A DNA stretch of 64,000 nt from an uncultured Paracoccaceae bacterium (GCA_947495795.1 CANMAI010000016.1:17487-81486); one strand, 5' to 3'; shown: positions 16,820 through 25,440, counted from the first letter of the stretch. The notes: generated from the sequence alone by a model not told the origin. Numbers and translations are program-made.

Positions 16820-17391
16820 CGCTTGGCCGACAGCACCAGATCGACAACGGAATCCAGGTCATTCCTGCTTGCGTTCGTCCTGGCAGAAACGGAAAGCCCG
16901 CGCATCAGGACGAGGATACTTGCCGCTGACTCCTTCGGGTCTGGATCGCCCAGTTCCATCAATCTCGCCGCTATTGCCGCCTGAGTCGCCTCCGCTTGCG
17001 CGGCCACAAGTGCGTTGGCTTCTGCATCCTGTGACATCAACGCACCATTCAGCACCATGCACCCTTTGATGTCCCCAGATGAATACACTTCGGCGGACGA
17101 ACGCAGGACTTTCTCCCAGACCTCAAAGGGCGTCGACGCGGCAGCAAGTGCAGCACTGACAAACTTGCCAGTCGAGTTGGCATAGTTTTCCACCGCACGT
17201 GTGTAGAGGCCCAGCTTGTTGCCAAAAGCGGCGTATAGTGATGTTGGCGTGACCCCCAACGTTTCGCAAATTTCACTCATCCCCACTGTGTCGAAACCAC
17301 GACCGGCAAATAGGGCTTGGGCCTGCACAACACCCACATCCACGTCAAATTTCCGGGGTCGGCCTCTAGATCTTTTTTTTGCAGTGGTCAT
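16816..17391 (-). CDS. TetR-family repressor
   Basis: 191 residues: a basic N-terminus (KKRSRGRPRKFD), then the helix-turn-helix GMSEICETLGVTPTSLYAAFGNK. The C-terminal ligand domain (YSSGDIKGCMVLNGALMSQD) resembles the AcuR/NemR-like regulators of electrophile responses, with a Cys at GCM that could be a sensor. It is divergent from the ABM/GST pair at 17498-18604, and the intergenic palindrome at 17425-17439 is the likely operator for both directions. Confidence 0.88.
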   Translation of the reverse strand: MTTAKKRSRGRPRKFDVDVGVVQAQALFAGRGFDTVGMSEICETLGVTPTSLYAAFGNKLGLYTRAVENYANSTGKFVSAALAAASTPFEVWEKVLRSSAEVYSSGDIKGCMVLNGALMSQDAEANALVAAQAEATQAAIAARLMELGDPDPKESAASILVLMRGLSVSARTNASRNDLDSVVDLVLSAKR

Positions 17392-17424
17392 TACATTATT
17401 CTCTTGACGCTGGTTCGCTTATAT

Positions 17425-17439
17425 TAGTAACAGTCACTA
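17425..17439. promoter_or_regulatory. Putative TetR operator
   Basis: TAGTAACAGTCACTA, a palindrome with one mismatched pair (TAGTnACnGTnACTA), the form usual for TetR operators of this type. It lies between tetR and the divergent ABM gene, just downstream of a TTGACG that could be a -35 element. Confidence 0.65.
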
Positions 17440-17497
17440 CATTAATCAGTTGCCCCACTGGTTTCAACTGATTTGTCAAAACCGAAGGAAATTCCAA

Positions 17498-17926
17498 ATG
17501 TCCCCTACATCAAATCTGCCTTCCTTGAAAGGCGCTCTGCTTGCCACCGCTCTGATCTTCACACCTGTGCTCGCGTCGGCTCAAGAGGCAACTGCGACCC
17601 TGACAACCACCGGCGACCACGTCACTTTCGTCAACATTATGACCCCAAATGACGGTGTGACACTTGATGAATTGGCCTCACAGTTGACGGCAGCAATGGA
17701 AAATGACGCCAGCAAGATGCCGGGGTTTCGTAGCGCGTCGGTGCATGTCAGCCGCGACAACAGCTATGTGCTGAACTACGCACAATGGGATGACGTTGCC
17801 TCTGTCGACGCCGTCGTCACAGCGCTGCAATCCGGGTCCTTGCCTGATCTGGCGCAGGCTTTCTCGATGTCCTCGCCAGAGTTCCATCCGTACGACGTGT
17901 TCAGCATCACGCTGCCGAGCGAGTAA
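17498..17926 (+). CDS. Secreted ABM/dimeric alpha-beta barrel protein
   Basis: 142 residues from the ATG at 17498, supported by GAAGGAA upstream; the open frame to 17450 is not used. A Sec signal peptide (LPSLKGALLATALIFTPVLASAQE) is followed by one antibiotic-biosynthesis-monooxygenase-like domain: VTFVNIMTP, LTAAMENDASKMPGFRSAS and YAQWDDVASVDAVV. The export of such a domain is unusual. It is first in a two-gene unit with GST 3, three bases apart, under the TetR operator. A possible role is detoxifying a periplasmic quinone or electrophile. Confidence 0.75.
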   Translation: MSPTSNLPSLKGALLATALIFTPVLASAQEATATLTTTGDHVTFVNIMTPNDGVTLDELASQLTAAMENDASKMPGFRSASVHVSRDNSYVLNYAQWDDVASVDAVVTALQSGSLPDLAQAFSMSSPEFHPYDVFSITLPSE

Positions 17927-17929
17927 GAC

Positions 17930-18604
17930 ATGGCTGATCTCACATTCTTCTTTCACCCCTCCCCCAACCCACTGAAGGTTGCACTGATGCTTGAAGAGCT
18001 CGGGCTCGACTACGCAGTCAAGCCCGTGGATACCTTCAAGGGCGAACAACACGAGCCGAACTTTCTTGCGGTCAACCCAAATGCCAAACTGCCTGCGTTG
18101 CAGGACGGCGCAGTCACCGTGTTCGATTCAAACGCCATTCTGCTTTACCTGGCAGACAAGCATGGCCAATTTCTGCCCGCGTCCTCTGACGGGAAGGCGC
18201 AGGTGCTTAGCTGGCATATGTTCGTTGCAACAGGTCTCTCGCCGTTTTCCGGTCAAGCCGTGCACTTCCTTAAAATGTGCCCGGAGGATATTCCCTACGC
18301 AAAAAACCGGTACGAAAAGGAAGTGATACGTCACTATGCGATCCTGGACGAACGTCTGAAATCGAACCCCTATATCGCTGGCACGGACTATTCGATTGCA
18401 GATATCGGCGCGTGGGGCTGGATGAATTTTGCACCCTACATCTTCGACGACGGGCTTTCGCGGTTCCCGAACGTTGAGCGGCTGTTCAACGAGATTTCAG
18501 CCCGTCCCGCCGCACAGCGGGTCAACGCGGTGAAAGAGAAATTCGAGTTCAAGCAGGACTTCGATGAAGAAACGCAAAAGGCTCTGTTTCCGCAGAACGC
18601 TTAA
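17930..18604 (+). CDS. Glutathione S-transferase family protein (3)
   Basis: 224 residues, Nu/YfcG-like: FHPSPNPLKVALMLEELGLDY, NPNAKLPALQDG, DSNAILLYLADKHG and ATGLSPFSGQAVHF. The C-domain has the usual SIADIGAWGWM motif. Encoded three bases after the exported ABM protein and probably induced by loss of TetR binding. It is about 40 percent like GST 2 by eye, so the two may be duplicates that specialised. Followed by a hairpin at 18611-18648. Confidence 0.87.
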   Translation: MADLTFFFHPSPNPLKVALMLEELGLDYAVKPVDTFKGEQHEPNFLAVNPNAKLPALQDGAVTVFDSNAILLYLADKHGQFLPASSDGKAQVLSWHMFVATGLSPFSGQAVHFLKMCPEDIPYAKNRYEKEVIRHYAILDERLKSNPYIAGTDYSIADIGAWGWMNFAPYIFDDGLSRFPNVERLFNEISARPAAQRVNAVKEKFEFKQDFDEETQKALFPQNA

Positions 18605-18610
18605 CCATTG

Positions 18611-18648
18611 GAGAGTGCTCTGTCGCCTATGGGCGATTGGGCACTCTC
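18611..18648 (+). terminator. Hairpin after GST 3
   Basis: GAGAGTGC (18611-18618) pairs with GCACTCTC (18641-18648), and inside it TCGCC pairs with GGCGA. It lies seven bases after the stop codon. There is no clear T-run, so it may end transcription weakly or protect the 3' end. Confidence 0.55.
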
Positions 18649-18745
18649 ACTGTGTAGAGTTGCCGAGGACTGACGCCTTCGAATTGGATCTCCTGGAGAA
18701 TTGGTTCCCTTGTGGGATTCACTGACTCCCCCACCTATGAGCAAC

Positions 18746-18772
18746 GATATGGAGCTCCATTATCGTTACCGC
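18746..18772 (+). other. Candidate recombination site C (right boundary, next to the integrase)
   Basis: GATAT, six bases, CCATTATCGTTACCGC: 23 of 27 positions equal site A at 3692-3718, in direct orientation. A partial left arm (GCAACGATA, 18741-18749) mirrors TATCGTTAC. It lies 71 bases upstream of the integrase start, a usual position for an att site. Confidence 0.5.
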
Positions 18773-18842
18773 ACCGGCAGGCGATTTCGGAGCTATGACC
18801 AGCCTGTGCTGAACTGCCTGAACTCACCCAAAGGAGTTCAGC

Positions 18843-19781
18843 ATGCCCTATCTCGATCACACCGCTTTCGTCAATTCGCGCCGCGATGAGCGCAGCCTCG
18901 GCCACCACACGCTCCGGGCCTACGCCCAGGATCTGCGCACCTTCGCGCGCTTTAGCAGGGCCCATCAGCTCACCGATCCGTTGTCGAGAGACGACGTCCT
19001 CGCCTACCACCGGCATCTGCGCGACGAGTTGGGCGCCAAGCCCGCGACCATCGAGCGGCGCCTAGTAACCCTCAAGTCTTACTTCGCCTGGAGGGCAGAG
19101 CGGAACAATGCCCTGCCCTCCCCATTCGCCGATGTCCGTATAACTGTGAAGCTCCCAAGGCGCCTACCGCGGCCAATCGATCGCGACACTCTAAGGGCAG
19201 TTCTTCAGGCCCATGACTGCGCAACTGATCCGCTGTCGACTCCAGGCACAAACCACACGGTACCAGACGCGCAAAATGCCGTTACGATCTTGATCATCAA
19301 GTTACTGATCGTAACGGGGCTCCGCATCAGCGAACTCACCAATCTGAAGGTCCGTGACGTCTCGCCGGACGGCGGCGAAATCCTCGTGCAAGGCAAAGGC
19401 AGCAAGGAACGGATCGTCTTCGTGCCGAACCGAGAGCTGCAGGAGGAGCTTCAACGCTTCTGTCAGATACGATCCAAAGACGGCTCGATTGCCTCGCCAC
19501 TGTTCCTCAACATGGCCGGGCGCCGGCTCCGCGCGGCCACCTTCCGAAAGCGGCTGCGAGCGCTATCCAAGCGCCTTAGCATTGAACCGCATCTGACCCC
19601 GCACCGTTTCCGGCACTCGGCCGCGACGCTCCTGATCGAAGAGGGTATCGACATTCGTATGGTCCAGGCGCTCCTTGGACACGCAAACCTCAAGACGACG
19701 GAAATATATGTGCGGGTTTCGAACCATGCGCTGCGACGCGCATTGGAGCGGGCGGATATTCTGGAAGTCCTAAGAAACTAG
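18843..19781 (+). CDS. Tyrosine recombinase/integrase (XerC-like size)
   Basis: 312 residues. A SAM-like N-terminal DNA-binding domain (LGHHTLRAYAQDLRTFARF) and a complete catalytic domain: Arg in VTGLRISELTNL, Lys in QGKGSKERIV, HRFRH (His-x-x-Arg), LLGHANLKTTEIY with the final Tyr. AAGGAG precedes the ATG. Related enzymes occur with IS91-type elements and in gene-cassette-like arrays; no IS91 transposase is present here. With the site family A/B/C it could have assembled or could excise the 3.7-18.8 kb segment. Confidence 0.9.
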   Translation: MPYLDHTAFVNSRRDERSLGHHTLRAYAQDLRTFARFSRAHQLTDPLSRDDVLAYHRHLRDELGAKPATIERRLVTLKSYFAWRAERNNALPSPFADVRITVKLPRRLPRPIDRDTLRAVLQAHDCATDPLSTPGTNHTVPDAQNAVTILIIKLLIVTGLRISELTNLKVRDVSPDGGEILVQGKGSKERIVFVPNRELQEELQRFCQIRSKDGSIASPLFLNMAGRRLRAATFRKRLRALSKRLSIEPHLTPHRFRHSAATLLIEEGIDIRMVQALLGHANLKTTEIYVRVSNHALRRALERADILEVLRN

Positions 19782-19906
19782 GGCGGGTCTTGGTCGTTAA
19801 TGCAAATCAGTGCCCTACACTGACTGTAAAGCGAACGCGTCGGGTAGTAGTTTCATAGCCAATCCGATTTAATGACTTCGATTTCTAGCATCTGAGGCAC
19901 TTTGAC

Positions 19907-21634
19907 ATGCAGATTCGTCATATCTCGATCCAAAACTTCAAAGGCATCAAAACGCTGAAGTGGACTCCGGATAGCGCTTTCTGTTGTTTAATTGGTTCGG
20001 GAGATGTGGGAAAAACAAGTATTCTTGACGCAATAGAAGCAACGCTGTCCACACGTTGGATCACCTTCGCTGAAGCAGACTTTGTCGATTGTGACACCAG
20101 CAATGAAATACTAGTTGAGGTTACAATTGGTGAATTATCGACCGAACTAAAATCGGACGAGCGATTTGGTCTCTATACCCGAGGTTGGACTAGCTCAGGC
20201 GATGTGCGCGACGAACCCGCTGGCGACGATCAACCAGTTCTGACTGTCAGGCTGTCGGTCGATGCGACACTGGAACCTGTATGGGAACTAGTGTGTGACC
20301 GATCAGACCGACCAAGGACACTTTCAAACCGGGATCGCTCGCACTTTGGTTTGGTGAGGCTTTCGGGAAGTGACGCTCGACATCTGGCCTGGGGCCAAGG
20401 ATCCGTTTTAGCAAGGCTGACCGACAACACGGATGAAACTGCACTCCGCCTAGCCGGAGCCTATCGGCGAGCTCGGGAAGGCGCAGACTTCAGTGATATA
20501 CAAGAGCTATCCGGGTCGGCGAGAGAAGCTGAGAAGTCGGCCAAAGAGCTGGGAGCATATGTCAGCGGAAAATATCAACCTGGTCTCGAACTCGGTCGAT
20601 CCGGGTTTTCTTCTGGCTCGATAGCGTTGCACGATTCAGGTGTTCCATTGCGCCAAGCTGGGCTTGGCACAAAAAGGCTTGCAACGCTCGCAATCCAAAA
20701 GTCAGGAATACAAGCAGGCGCGATAATCCTGATCGACGAGATTGAGAACGGCCTTGAGCCACATCGGATTATCGGAGCGATTTCTCAAATTAAGTCCGAT
20801 CAGAGATCATCAACGAATGCGAATGCACCAACTGGCCAGATTCTTATGACGACGCATTCCGACGTAGCACTTGCAGAGGCTGGCGGCTCTAGCCTTCGGA
20901 TTGTTCAAAGGGATCACAACACGCGAAAGATGAACATCCTTGCTCCCAAGACCGCCGATACCCTTAAGCCAATACTTCGTTTCGCGCCTCGTGCCCTGCT
21001 AGCAAAGCGGGTGCTTGTAATCGAAGGATACACCGAAGTTGGAATACTTCATGGAATAAAGGAATTTTGGCCTCAATTGCACGAAGGCAAACCAATTGAA
21101 CAACTTGGTGCGGCTTTGGTAGACGGCAACGGGCATCAGGCTCCAAGCATCGCAAAAGCTATTCGAGAGCTTGGCTACTCCGCTTGTTTATTCCGAGACT
21201 CTGATAGCGCCTTAGGGGAGCAGGAACTAAAAAGCCTAGAAGCCGCAGGCATCCCAGTCATTCAATACGCGGGCACGTGCAACACAGAGCAAGCCATTTT
21301 TATGGCAGCCGATGACGCATGTTTTGGCGAGTTACTCGACTTTGCAATGGCCGAGCATGGAGCAGAAGCCGTCGCCTCCAGTATTGCAAGCAAAATCGAT
21401 GGTTTGACGCCGGTGAACGCACAGTCGCCTCACTCTGAGTGGACGTTCTCGCAAGAGATCAGTCAGGAAGACTTGCGGAAACTGGTTGGTGAAGTCGCAC
21501 ACAAAAAGAAATGGTTCAAAGAGCTTAGGTTGGGTCGCGAGGTGTCTCCCTTGGTATGGAAAAGCATCCAAGCTAACAAAGGAAGCGATCTGGCTAAGAC
21601 TGTTTCAAAGGTCGAGAACTGGCTTTATGGCTGA
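19907..21634 (+). CDS. gajA: Gabija nuclease GajA (OLD-family ATPase-TOPRIM)
   Basis: 575 residues. ABC-type ATPase: Walker A GSGDVGKTS at residues 30-38, Walker B IILIDEIENG at 273-282, TTHS at 315-318. TOPRIM domain: the Glu of VIEGYTE at 371-377 and the DSD at 431-433 are the metal ligands. In Gabija, GajA nicks DNA when nucleotide levels drop and forms a complex with GajB. The helicase gene overlaps its last eight bases, matching the known pair. It begins the defense island, 125 bases after the integrase stop. Confidence 0.88.
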   Translation: MQIRHISIQNFKGIKTLKWTPDSAFCCLIGSGDVGKTSILDAIEATLSTRWITFAEADFVDCDTSNEILVEVTIGELSTELKSDERFGLYTRGWTSSGDVRDEPAGDDQPVLTVRLSVDATLEPVWELVCDRSDRPRTLSNRDRSHFGLVRLSGSDARHLAWGQGSVLARLTDNTDETALRLAGAYRRAREGADFSDIQELSGSAREAEKSAKELGAYVSGKYQPGLELGRSGFSSGSIALHDSGVPLRQAGLGTKRLATLAIQKSGIQAGAIILIDEIENGLEPHRIIGAISQIKSDQRSSTNANAPTGQILMTTHSDVALAEAGGSSLRIVQRDHNTRKMNILAPKTADTLKPILRFAPRALLAKRVLVIEGYTEVGILHGIKEFWPQLHEGKPIEQLGAALVDGNGHQAPSIAKAIRELGYSACLFRDSDSALGEQELKSLEAAGIPVIQYAGTCNTEQAIFMAADDACFGELLDFAMAEHGAEAVASSIASKIDGLTPVNAQSPHSEWTFSQEISQEDLRKLVGEVAHKKKWFKELRLGREVSPLVWKSIQANKGSDLAKTVSKVENWLYG

Positions 21635-23027
21635 AGATCGACTGGTTGTTGAGGGCGAAAACAGTTCGGTAATCGCGCCAGCTGGCTTCGGCAAAACGGA
21701 GACAATAGCGAAGGCCGCAGGCCATTGCCGACGTGCGCTGATTTTGACCCATACGCATGCAGGCGTGCAAGCTGTCCGTGCCCGCCTTCGGAAGCTAGAA
21801 GTCCCCCATGGTCGTGCGAGTGTCGATACGTTTGCTGGCTGGTGCATGAAATACTCCAACAGCTTCCCGAAAACGGCTCAACCGCCAGGTTCACTTCCCC
21901 AGGGAGGGGAGTGGGACGTACTCTACAAAGGAACAAGAGACGCTCTAGAGGTCGCTGCGGTAAGGCAAATTGTGGCCGCATCTTACGACAGAATTCTCAT
22001 TGACGAGTACCAAGACTGTAATCCACATCAGCATGAGGCGGCGCTTGCCCTTAGCACGATTGTTCCAACGACGATATTTGGCGACCCCATGCAAGGTATT
22101 TTCGAATTTGCGGGAGCCTCGCTCGACTGGCAAACAACGATTTTCCCACGGTTTCCGCTCATAGCGGAGCTCAAAACTCCGCATAGATGGGAGAAGCACA
22201 ATCGAAGCTTGGGCGAATGGATAAGCGATACCCGCAAACGGCTGATCGCGGGGCATGAAATCGAACTTGATGATGAGCGGATCAAATGGAGGCAAAGCAG
22301 TGATGCTTTCGACATGGGTGTGTTGTTCGAAGGTTTGGATCGCGAAGCAGAAAAAGTCGCTGCTATTCACTGTAGGAAGGGCACGTGCATAAATTTAGCA
22401 CGGGCAACAAATGGTGCATTCCAGGCGATCGAAGAATTAGCCGCTAACCGAATGCAAGAATTTGCTCGCGATTGGGATCACTCAACGCATGATCGCGCGT
22501 ATGATCAAGTGATCCGCGGGCTCTTCTCCGATTGTTTTCGCCAAAAAGAGAAATCTGCTGATGGCTTGGAAGAGGATCATTCGGCTGTAGAGCAACTGAT
22601 GCATGAGTTGGTCAAGCAATTGTCTGGCGCGGAGCCAGCACTAGCGGCAAGTGGGTTGCTCTATGCCGCCAGAGATCACCCCAGGTGGCGGCTGTTTAGA
22701 AGCGAACTCTGGCGGGACTGTGAACGCGCCATATCGGAGGTTGTAAATGGTAGGTGCTCAACAATGGCGGAAGCTGCGGAGGTCGTTCGCCAGAGGAGCA
22801 ATCATATTGGGCGGCAACTACCTCGCCGAACCGTTTCCACTCCACTTCTCTTGAAAGGGTTGGAATTTCAGGACGTCGTGATCCCCTATGCGCCGCATTT
22901 CAATTTTGAGGAGCAAGCTCAGGCGAAGCTATTCTATGTGGCGATCTCACGCGCAACTCGCTCTCTCGTCATTGGAGCTCCAAGTAAGGCTTTGCGGTTT
23001 CCACAACCGTTACTTCGGCAAACCTAG
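21627..23027 (+). CDS. gajB: Gabija helicase GajB (UvrD/Rep-like, SF1)
   Basis: 466 residues from the ATG at 21627; the longer open frame to 21486 lies inside gajA and is rejected. SF1 motifs: Walker A APAGFGKTETIA near residue 23, ILTHTHAGVQAVR, Walker B ILIDEYQDCNPHQ, FGDPMQGIF, and the late LFYVAISRATRSL. The 2A domain is short, as in GajB rather than full UvrD. It overlaps gajA by eight bases, so expression is coupled. In the known system it supplies ATPase activity to the complex with GajA. Confidence 0.88.
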   Translation: MAEDRLVVEGENSSVIAPAGFGKTETIAKAAGHCRRALILTHTHAGVQAVRARLRKLEVPHGRASVDTFAGWCMKYSNSFPKTAQPPGSLPQGGEWDVLYKGTRDALEVAAVRQIVAASYDRILIDEYQDCNPHQHEAALALSTIVPTTIFGDPMQGIFEFAGASLDWQTTIFPRFPLIAELKTPHRWEKHNRSLGEWISDTRKRLIAGHEIELDDERIKWRQSSDAFDMGVLFEGLDREAEKVAAIHCRKGTCINLARATNGAFQAIEELAANRMQEFARDWDHSTHDRAYDQVIRGLFSDCFRQKEKSADGLEEDHSAVEQLMHELVKQLSGAEPALAASGLLYAARDHPRWRLFRSELWRDCERAISEVVNGRCSTMAEAAEVVRQRSNHIGRQLPRRTVSTPLLLKGLEFQDVVIPYAPHFNFEEQAQAKLFYVAISRATRSLVIGAPSKALRFPQPLLRQT

Positions 23028-23088
23028 CTGATAGGTTCTAACGAATGCATTTAGTCAAAGACCAATCATTGGTAAGGGATGTTTTTTC

Positions 23089-24732
23089 GTGGCAAGCAAG
23101 AGTGTAATTTTCCAAAGACTACTCGAACGGGGATTCTATCCTCGTGAATTGCCTCCCTGTTTCAGAACCGTAAAGTTCGGGACCCTGCTTGCTTCGAAGC
23201 CGGAATACCTCAAGCCGCAAAAAGACTTCTCAGGTGAGATTGCTTTCCTTGATGGCGCAACTTTTCAAGGTAACCATAGGACCTTTGGCGTCATCAATCC
23301 GATCAACTATGCACTACTTTCGCAGTTTTTGGCGGATAATTGGCCTCAGATTGAAAACGTTATGGACCTGAGCAACTTTTCTGCCTTCAAGATCGTGTTT
23401 CCAAATAACGTTGCGGTCGGGGGGAGAGCTTTCCAGAGGTCTTCGTTTTCGGGAAAGCTCAAGAAACAGGCATACCTATCCAGTGCGTACCCGTCAGTTG
23501 TCCACCTTGACATTAACAGATTCTACGGCTCCATCTACTCGCACTCAATTCCCTGGGCGGTACTTGGAAAGCCTGAAGCCTTGAAACAGCACAAGGCGAA
23601 GAAGCTAGACGCGCATTGGAGTGCGGAACTTGATCGCTTAGTTAGAGCTTGCAACCGCAACCAAACAATCGGGATCCCAATCGGTCCGGACACCTCACGG
23701 GTAGTTTCCGAGCTCGTGTTGTCTCGTATTGATCATGAACTGAAGAAAAATGGGCCTGGCCTGCGCAAAAGGCAGGTTTTTCACAACATTGATGACTACG
23801 AGATTGGGGTGGAAAAGACCACGGATGCGGACAGAGTCATCGCACGGTTCGAAAAAGAGATCAGACAGTTCGAGCTTAGGAGCCACGAGGGAAAGACAGC
23901 AGTTTTTTCTGGCGAGCTACCTGAAAACCTCCGTTGGGAGCCCAAGTTCAATCTTTTGAATGGTTTAGAGGAAACTGAGTTCCTAGATGGACTGTTTGCG
24001 CTACTGGCTAGTGAACGACAGGCTCATCCCGGGTCGAATATTGTAGGCTACGGTTTGAGTAGGTTTGCGAAGAAAATTGCTTCTTGCTCGGACAAAGACC
24101 TTTCCTTGCGTCATCTTCAAACACTGCTTTATTCGTCACCACGATTTGTCAGCTGGGTGGCTCCACTATTTGTCGGCCTTAAGGGTGGGGATGACCTCGA
24201 TCGAGCACAAAAAAGAATGCTACGCTGGGGCTTGGAGGAGTGCTCGCGAAGGCATGATGTTGTCTCGCTGTTGTGGTTTTTGTACCTCCACATTCAATTT
24301 GATCTCAAGGTGTCAAAGGCTCACAAGAAACTATGCTTCGAGGTCGAGTCGGTACTGGTCGACCTTGTCTTGGCACACGCGGACCACAATTCGCTCTTGA
24401 AGGGAGGGTTTGCCGAGGCTTCTGGGCGGTACGCCAACGTCGCTCTTAGTACTTCATCATGGTTGTTCCTCTATGAGACTGAGGTTCGTGGATGGAAGGC
24501 GGTAACCGGCACAAGTAAAATTGGTACATCCGACGACCCCAACAAATTTTTCAAGCTTATGAAGGATAATGAGGTCCACTTTTACGACGTTGCCGCTTTC
24601 GGAGTATCCGCGTTCCAATGGGGCCTAGATGAAGACGATTTCAACCCGAGTGATCACGATTTAGATGCGGAGCTCGATTATGAAGAATTTGATCCTGATG
24701 ACGACGAGACAGACGATTACTTCTTGTACTGA
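23089..24732 (+). CDS. Reverse transcriptase of the defense-associated (UG/DRT-like) type
   Basis: 547 residues from a GTG at 23089, with AAGGGA about 12 bases upstream. RT motif A HLDINRFYGSIYSHS (Asp141), motif B GIPIGPDTSRVVSELVLSRID (195-215 region) and motif C HNIDDYEIG with the two catalytic Asp at 235-236 are intact; the usual Tyr before DD is Ile. Beyond residue 300 lies a helical domain of about 200 residues with no recognised relative, and the last 35 residues are strongly acidic. No maturase, group II intron or retron msr/msd was found. It sits 61 bases after gajB in the same direction. Confidence 0.8.
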   Translation: MASKSVIFQRLLERGFYPRELPPCFRTVKFGTLLASKPEYLKPQKDFSGEIAFLDGATFQGNHRTFGVINPINYALLSQFLADNWPQIENVMDLSNFSAFKIVFPNNVAVGGRAFQRSSFSGKLKKQAYLSSAYPSVVHLDINRFYGSIYSHSIPWAVLGKPEALKQHKAKKLDAHWSAELDRLVRACNRNQTIGIPIGPDTSRVVSELVLSRIDHELKKNGPGLRKRQVFHNIDDYEIGVEKTTDADRVIARFEKEIRQFELRSHEGKTAVFSGELPENLRWEPKFNLLNGLEETEFLDGLFALLASERQAHPGSNIVGYGLSRFAKKIASCSDKDLSLRHLQTLLYSSPRFVSWVAPLFVGLKGGDDLDRAQKRMLRWGLEECSRRHDVVSLLWFLYLHIQFDLKVSKAHKKLCFEVESVLVDLVLAHADHNSLLKGGFAEASGRYANVALSTSSWLFLYETEVRGWKAVTGTSKIGTSDDPNKFFKLMKDNEVHFYDVAAFGVSAFQWGLDEDDFNPSDHDLDAELDYEEFDPDDDETDDYFLY

Positions 24733-24879
24733 ACACCGCTTGCTTAATTCGTGCTAATTTTCTTTTGTTTCGGCTCATGCAGTCATCTCTCTCCGGCTGC
24801 AGTGGGCGGCTTTTGCCAGCCGCAGCGCAGTACCGATGGCGCTCAATGAACAACCTGTTTCAGCTGAAAAGAGCAGCGC

Positions 24880-25440
24880 TTAGAGCGTTAACCATTGTCT
24901 CAATTTATCAACGCTTTGTGTTGAAATCGTTGAGATGCTTAGCCCTGTATCCGTCGGGGTCACCCAAAAACCTGCGTATTTTGGCAAATCAGAAGGAAGA
25001 AATGCATGCGGGACTTCTTCTGCACTCCTCGTGACGTAAGTGTGTCTTCCATCGACAAAAGTGATCAACGCGATCCCATGTTCTGCCGCAAATTCGATGG
25101 CACCACGTTGAAACCCAGACGTTGAGAAGATGATACCTTTGTGCGAGCCAGTCTCCTGAATTTTGCCCTTAAGGATCATTGCCACATCACGTTCAACTGG
25201 ACGCTTCAGTTTCTTGCATTCAACCAGAACTGCTATCTCTGCACCTTCAAAAATCTTGAATTTCGCCACGGCATCAATGACATATTCGCCCCCGCTGCCA
25301 GGCAATGTCTCAAGGTGCTGAACAGAAAAGCCAGCAAGCTTCCCTTCAGCTTCCTCAAGCCATGAGACAACTTGTTTTTCATATTCTGAAGGCGTCACTT
25401 CAATCGGGCTGCTTGGTTCCCAAGGCAATTCTCTCGTCAT
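24880..25440 (-). CDS. Restriction-endonuclease-like protein (Mrr-type PD-(D/E)xK)
   Basis: About 186 residues from the ATG at 25440 (MTRELPWEPSSP); the frame is open to 25578 and the true start is uncertain. TPSEYEKQVVSWLEEAEG is followed by the nuclease core: EYVIDAVAKF with the Asp, VLVECKK with Glu-x-Lys, then IQETGSHKGIIFSTSGFQRGA, the Mrr-type signature. It would cleave DNA, perhaps in a modification-dependent way. It is convergent with the RT gene and divergent from the broken HEPN gene; no methyltransferase lies nearby, which favours modified-DNA recognition. Confidence 0.72.
   Translation of the reverse strand: MTRELPWEPSSPIEVTPSEYEKQVVSWLEEAEGKLAGFSVQHLETLPGSGGEYVIDAVAKFKIFEGAEIAVLVECKKLKRPVERDVAMILKGKIQETGSHKGIIFSTSGFQRGAIEFAAEHGIALITFVDGRHTYVTRSAEEVPHAFLPSDLPKYAGFWVTPTDTGLSISTISTQSVDKLRQWLTL

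Noticed and set aside
19279..19317. 11-bp inverted repeat inside the integrase gene
   Set aside because: CCGTTACGATC and GATCGTAACGG lie fully in the conserved catalytic coding region with a 17-bp spacer; the orientation of the core word differs from sites A to C, so it is more likely a chance result of coding sequence.
18843..19906. IS91-type element associated with the integrase
   Set aside because: No IS91-family transposase gene follows and no recognisable termini were found.
21486..21626. Longer N-terminus for the helicase gene
   Set aside because: The 47 extra codons lie inside gajA in another frame and do not resemble GajB; the ATG at 21627 gives the normal start just before the Walker A motif.
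23028..23088. Retron msr/msd RNA before the reverse transcriptase
   Set aside because: The gap is only 61 bases and shows no inverted repeats or branching G pattern.
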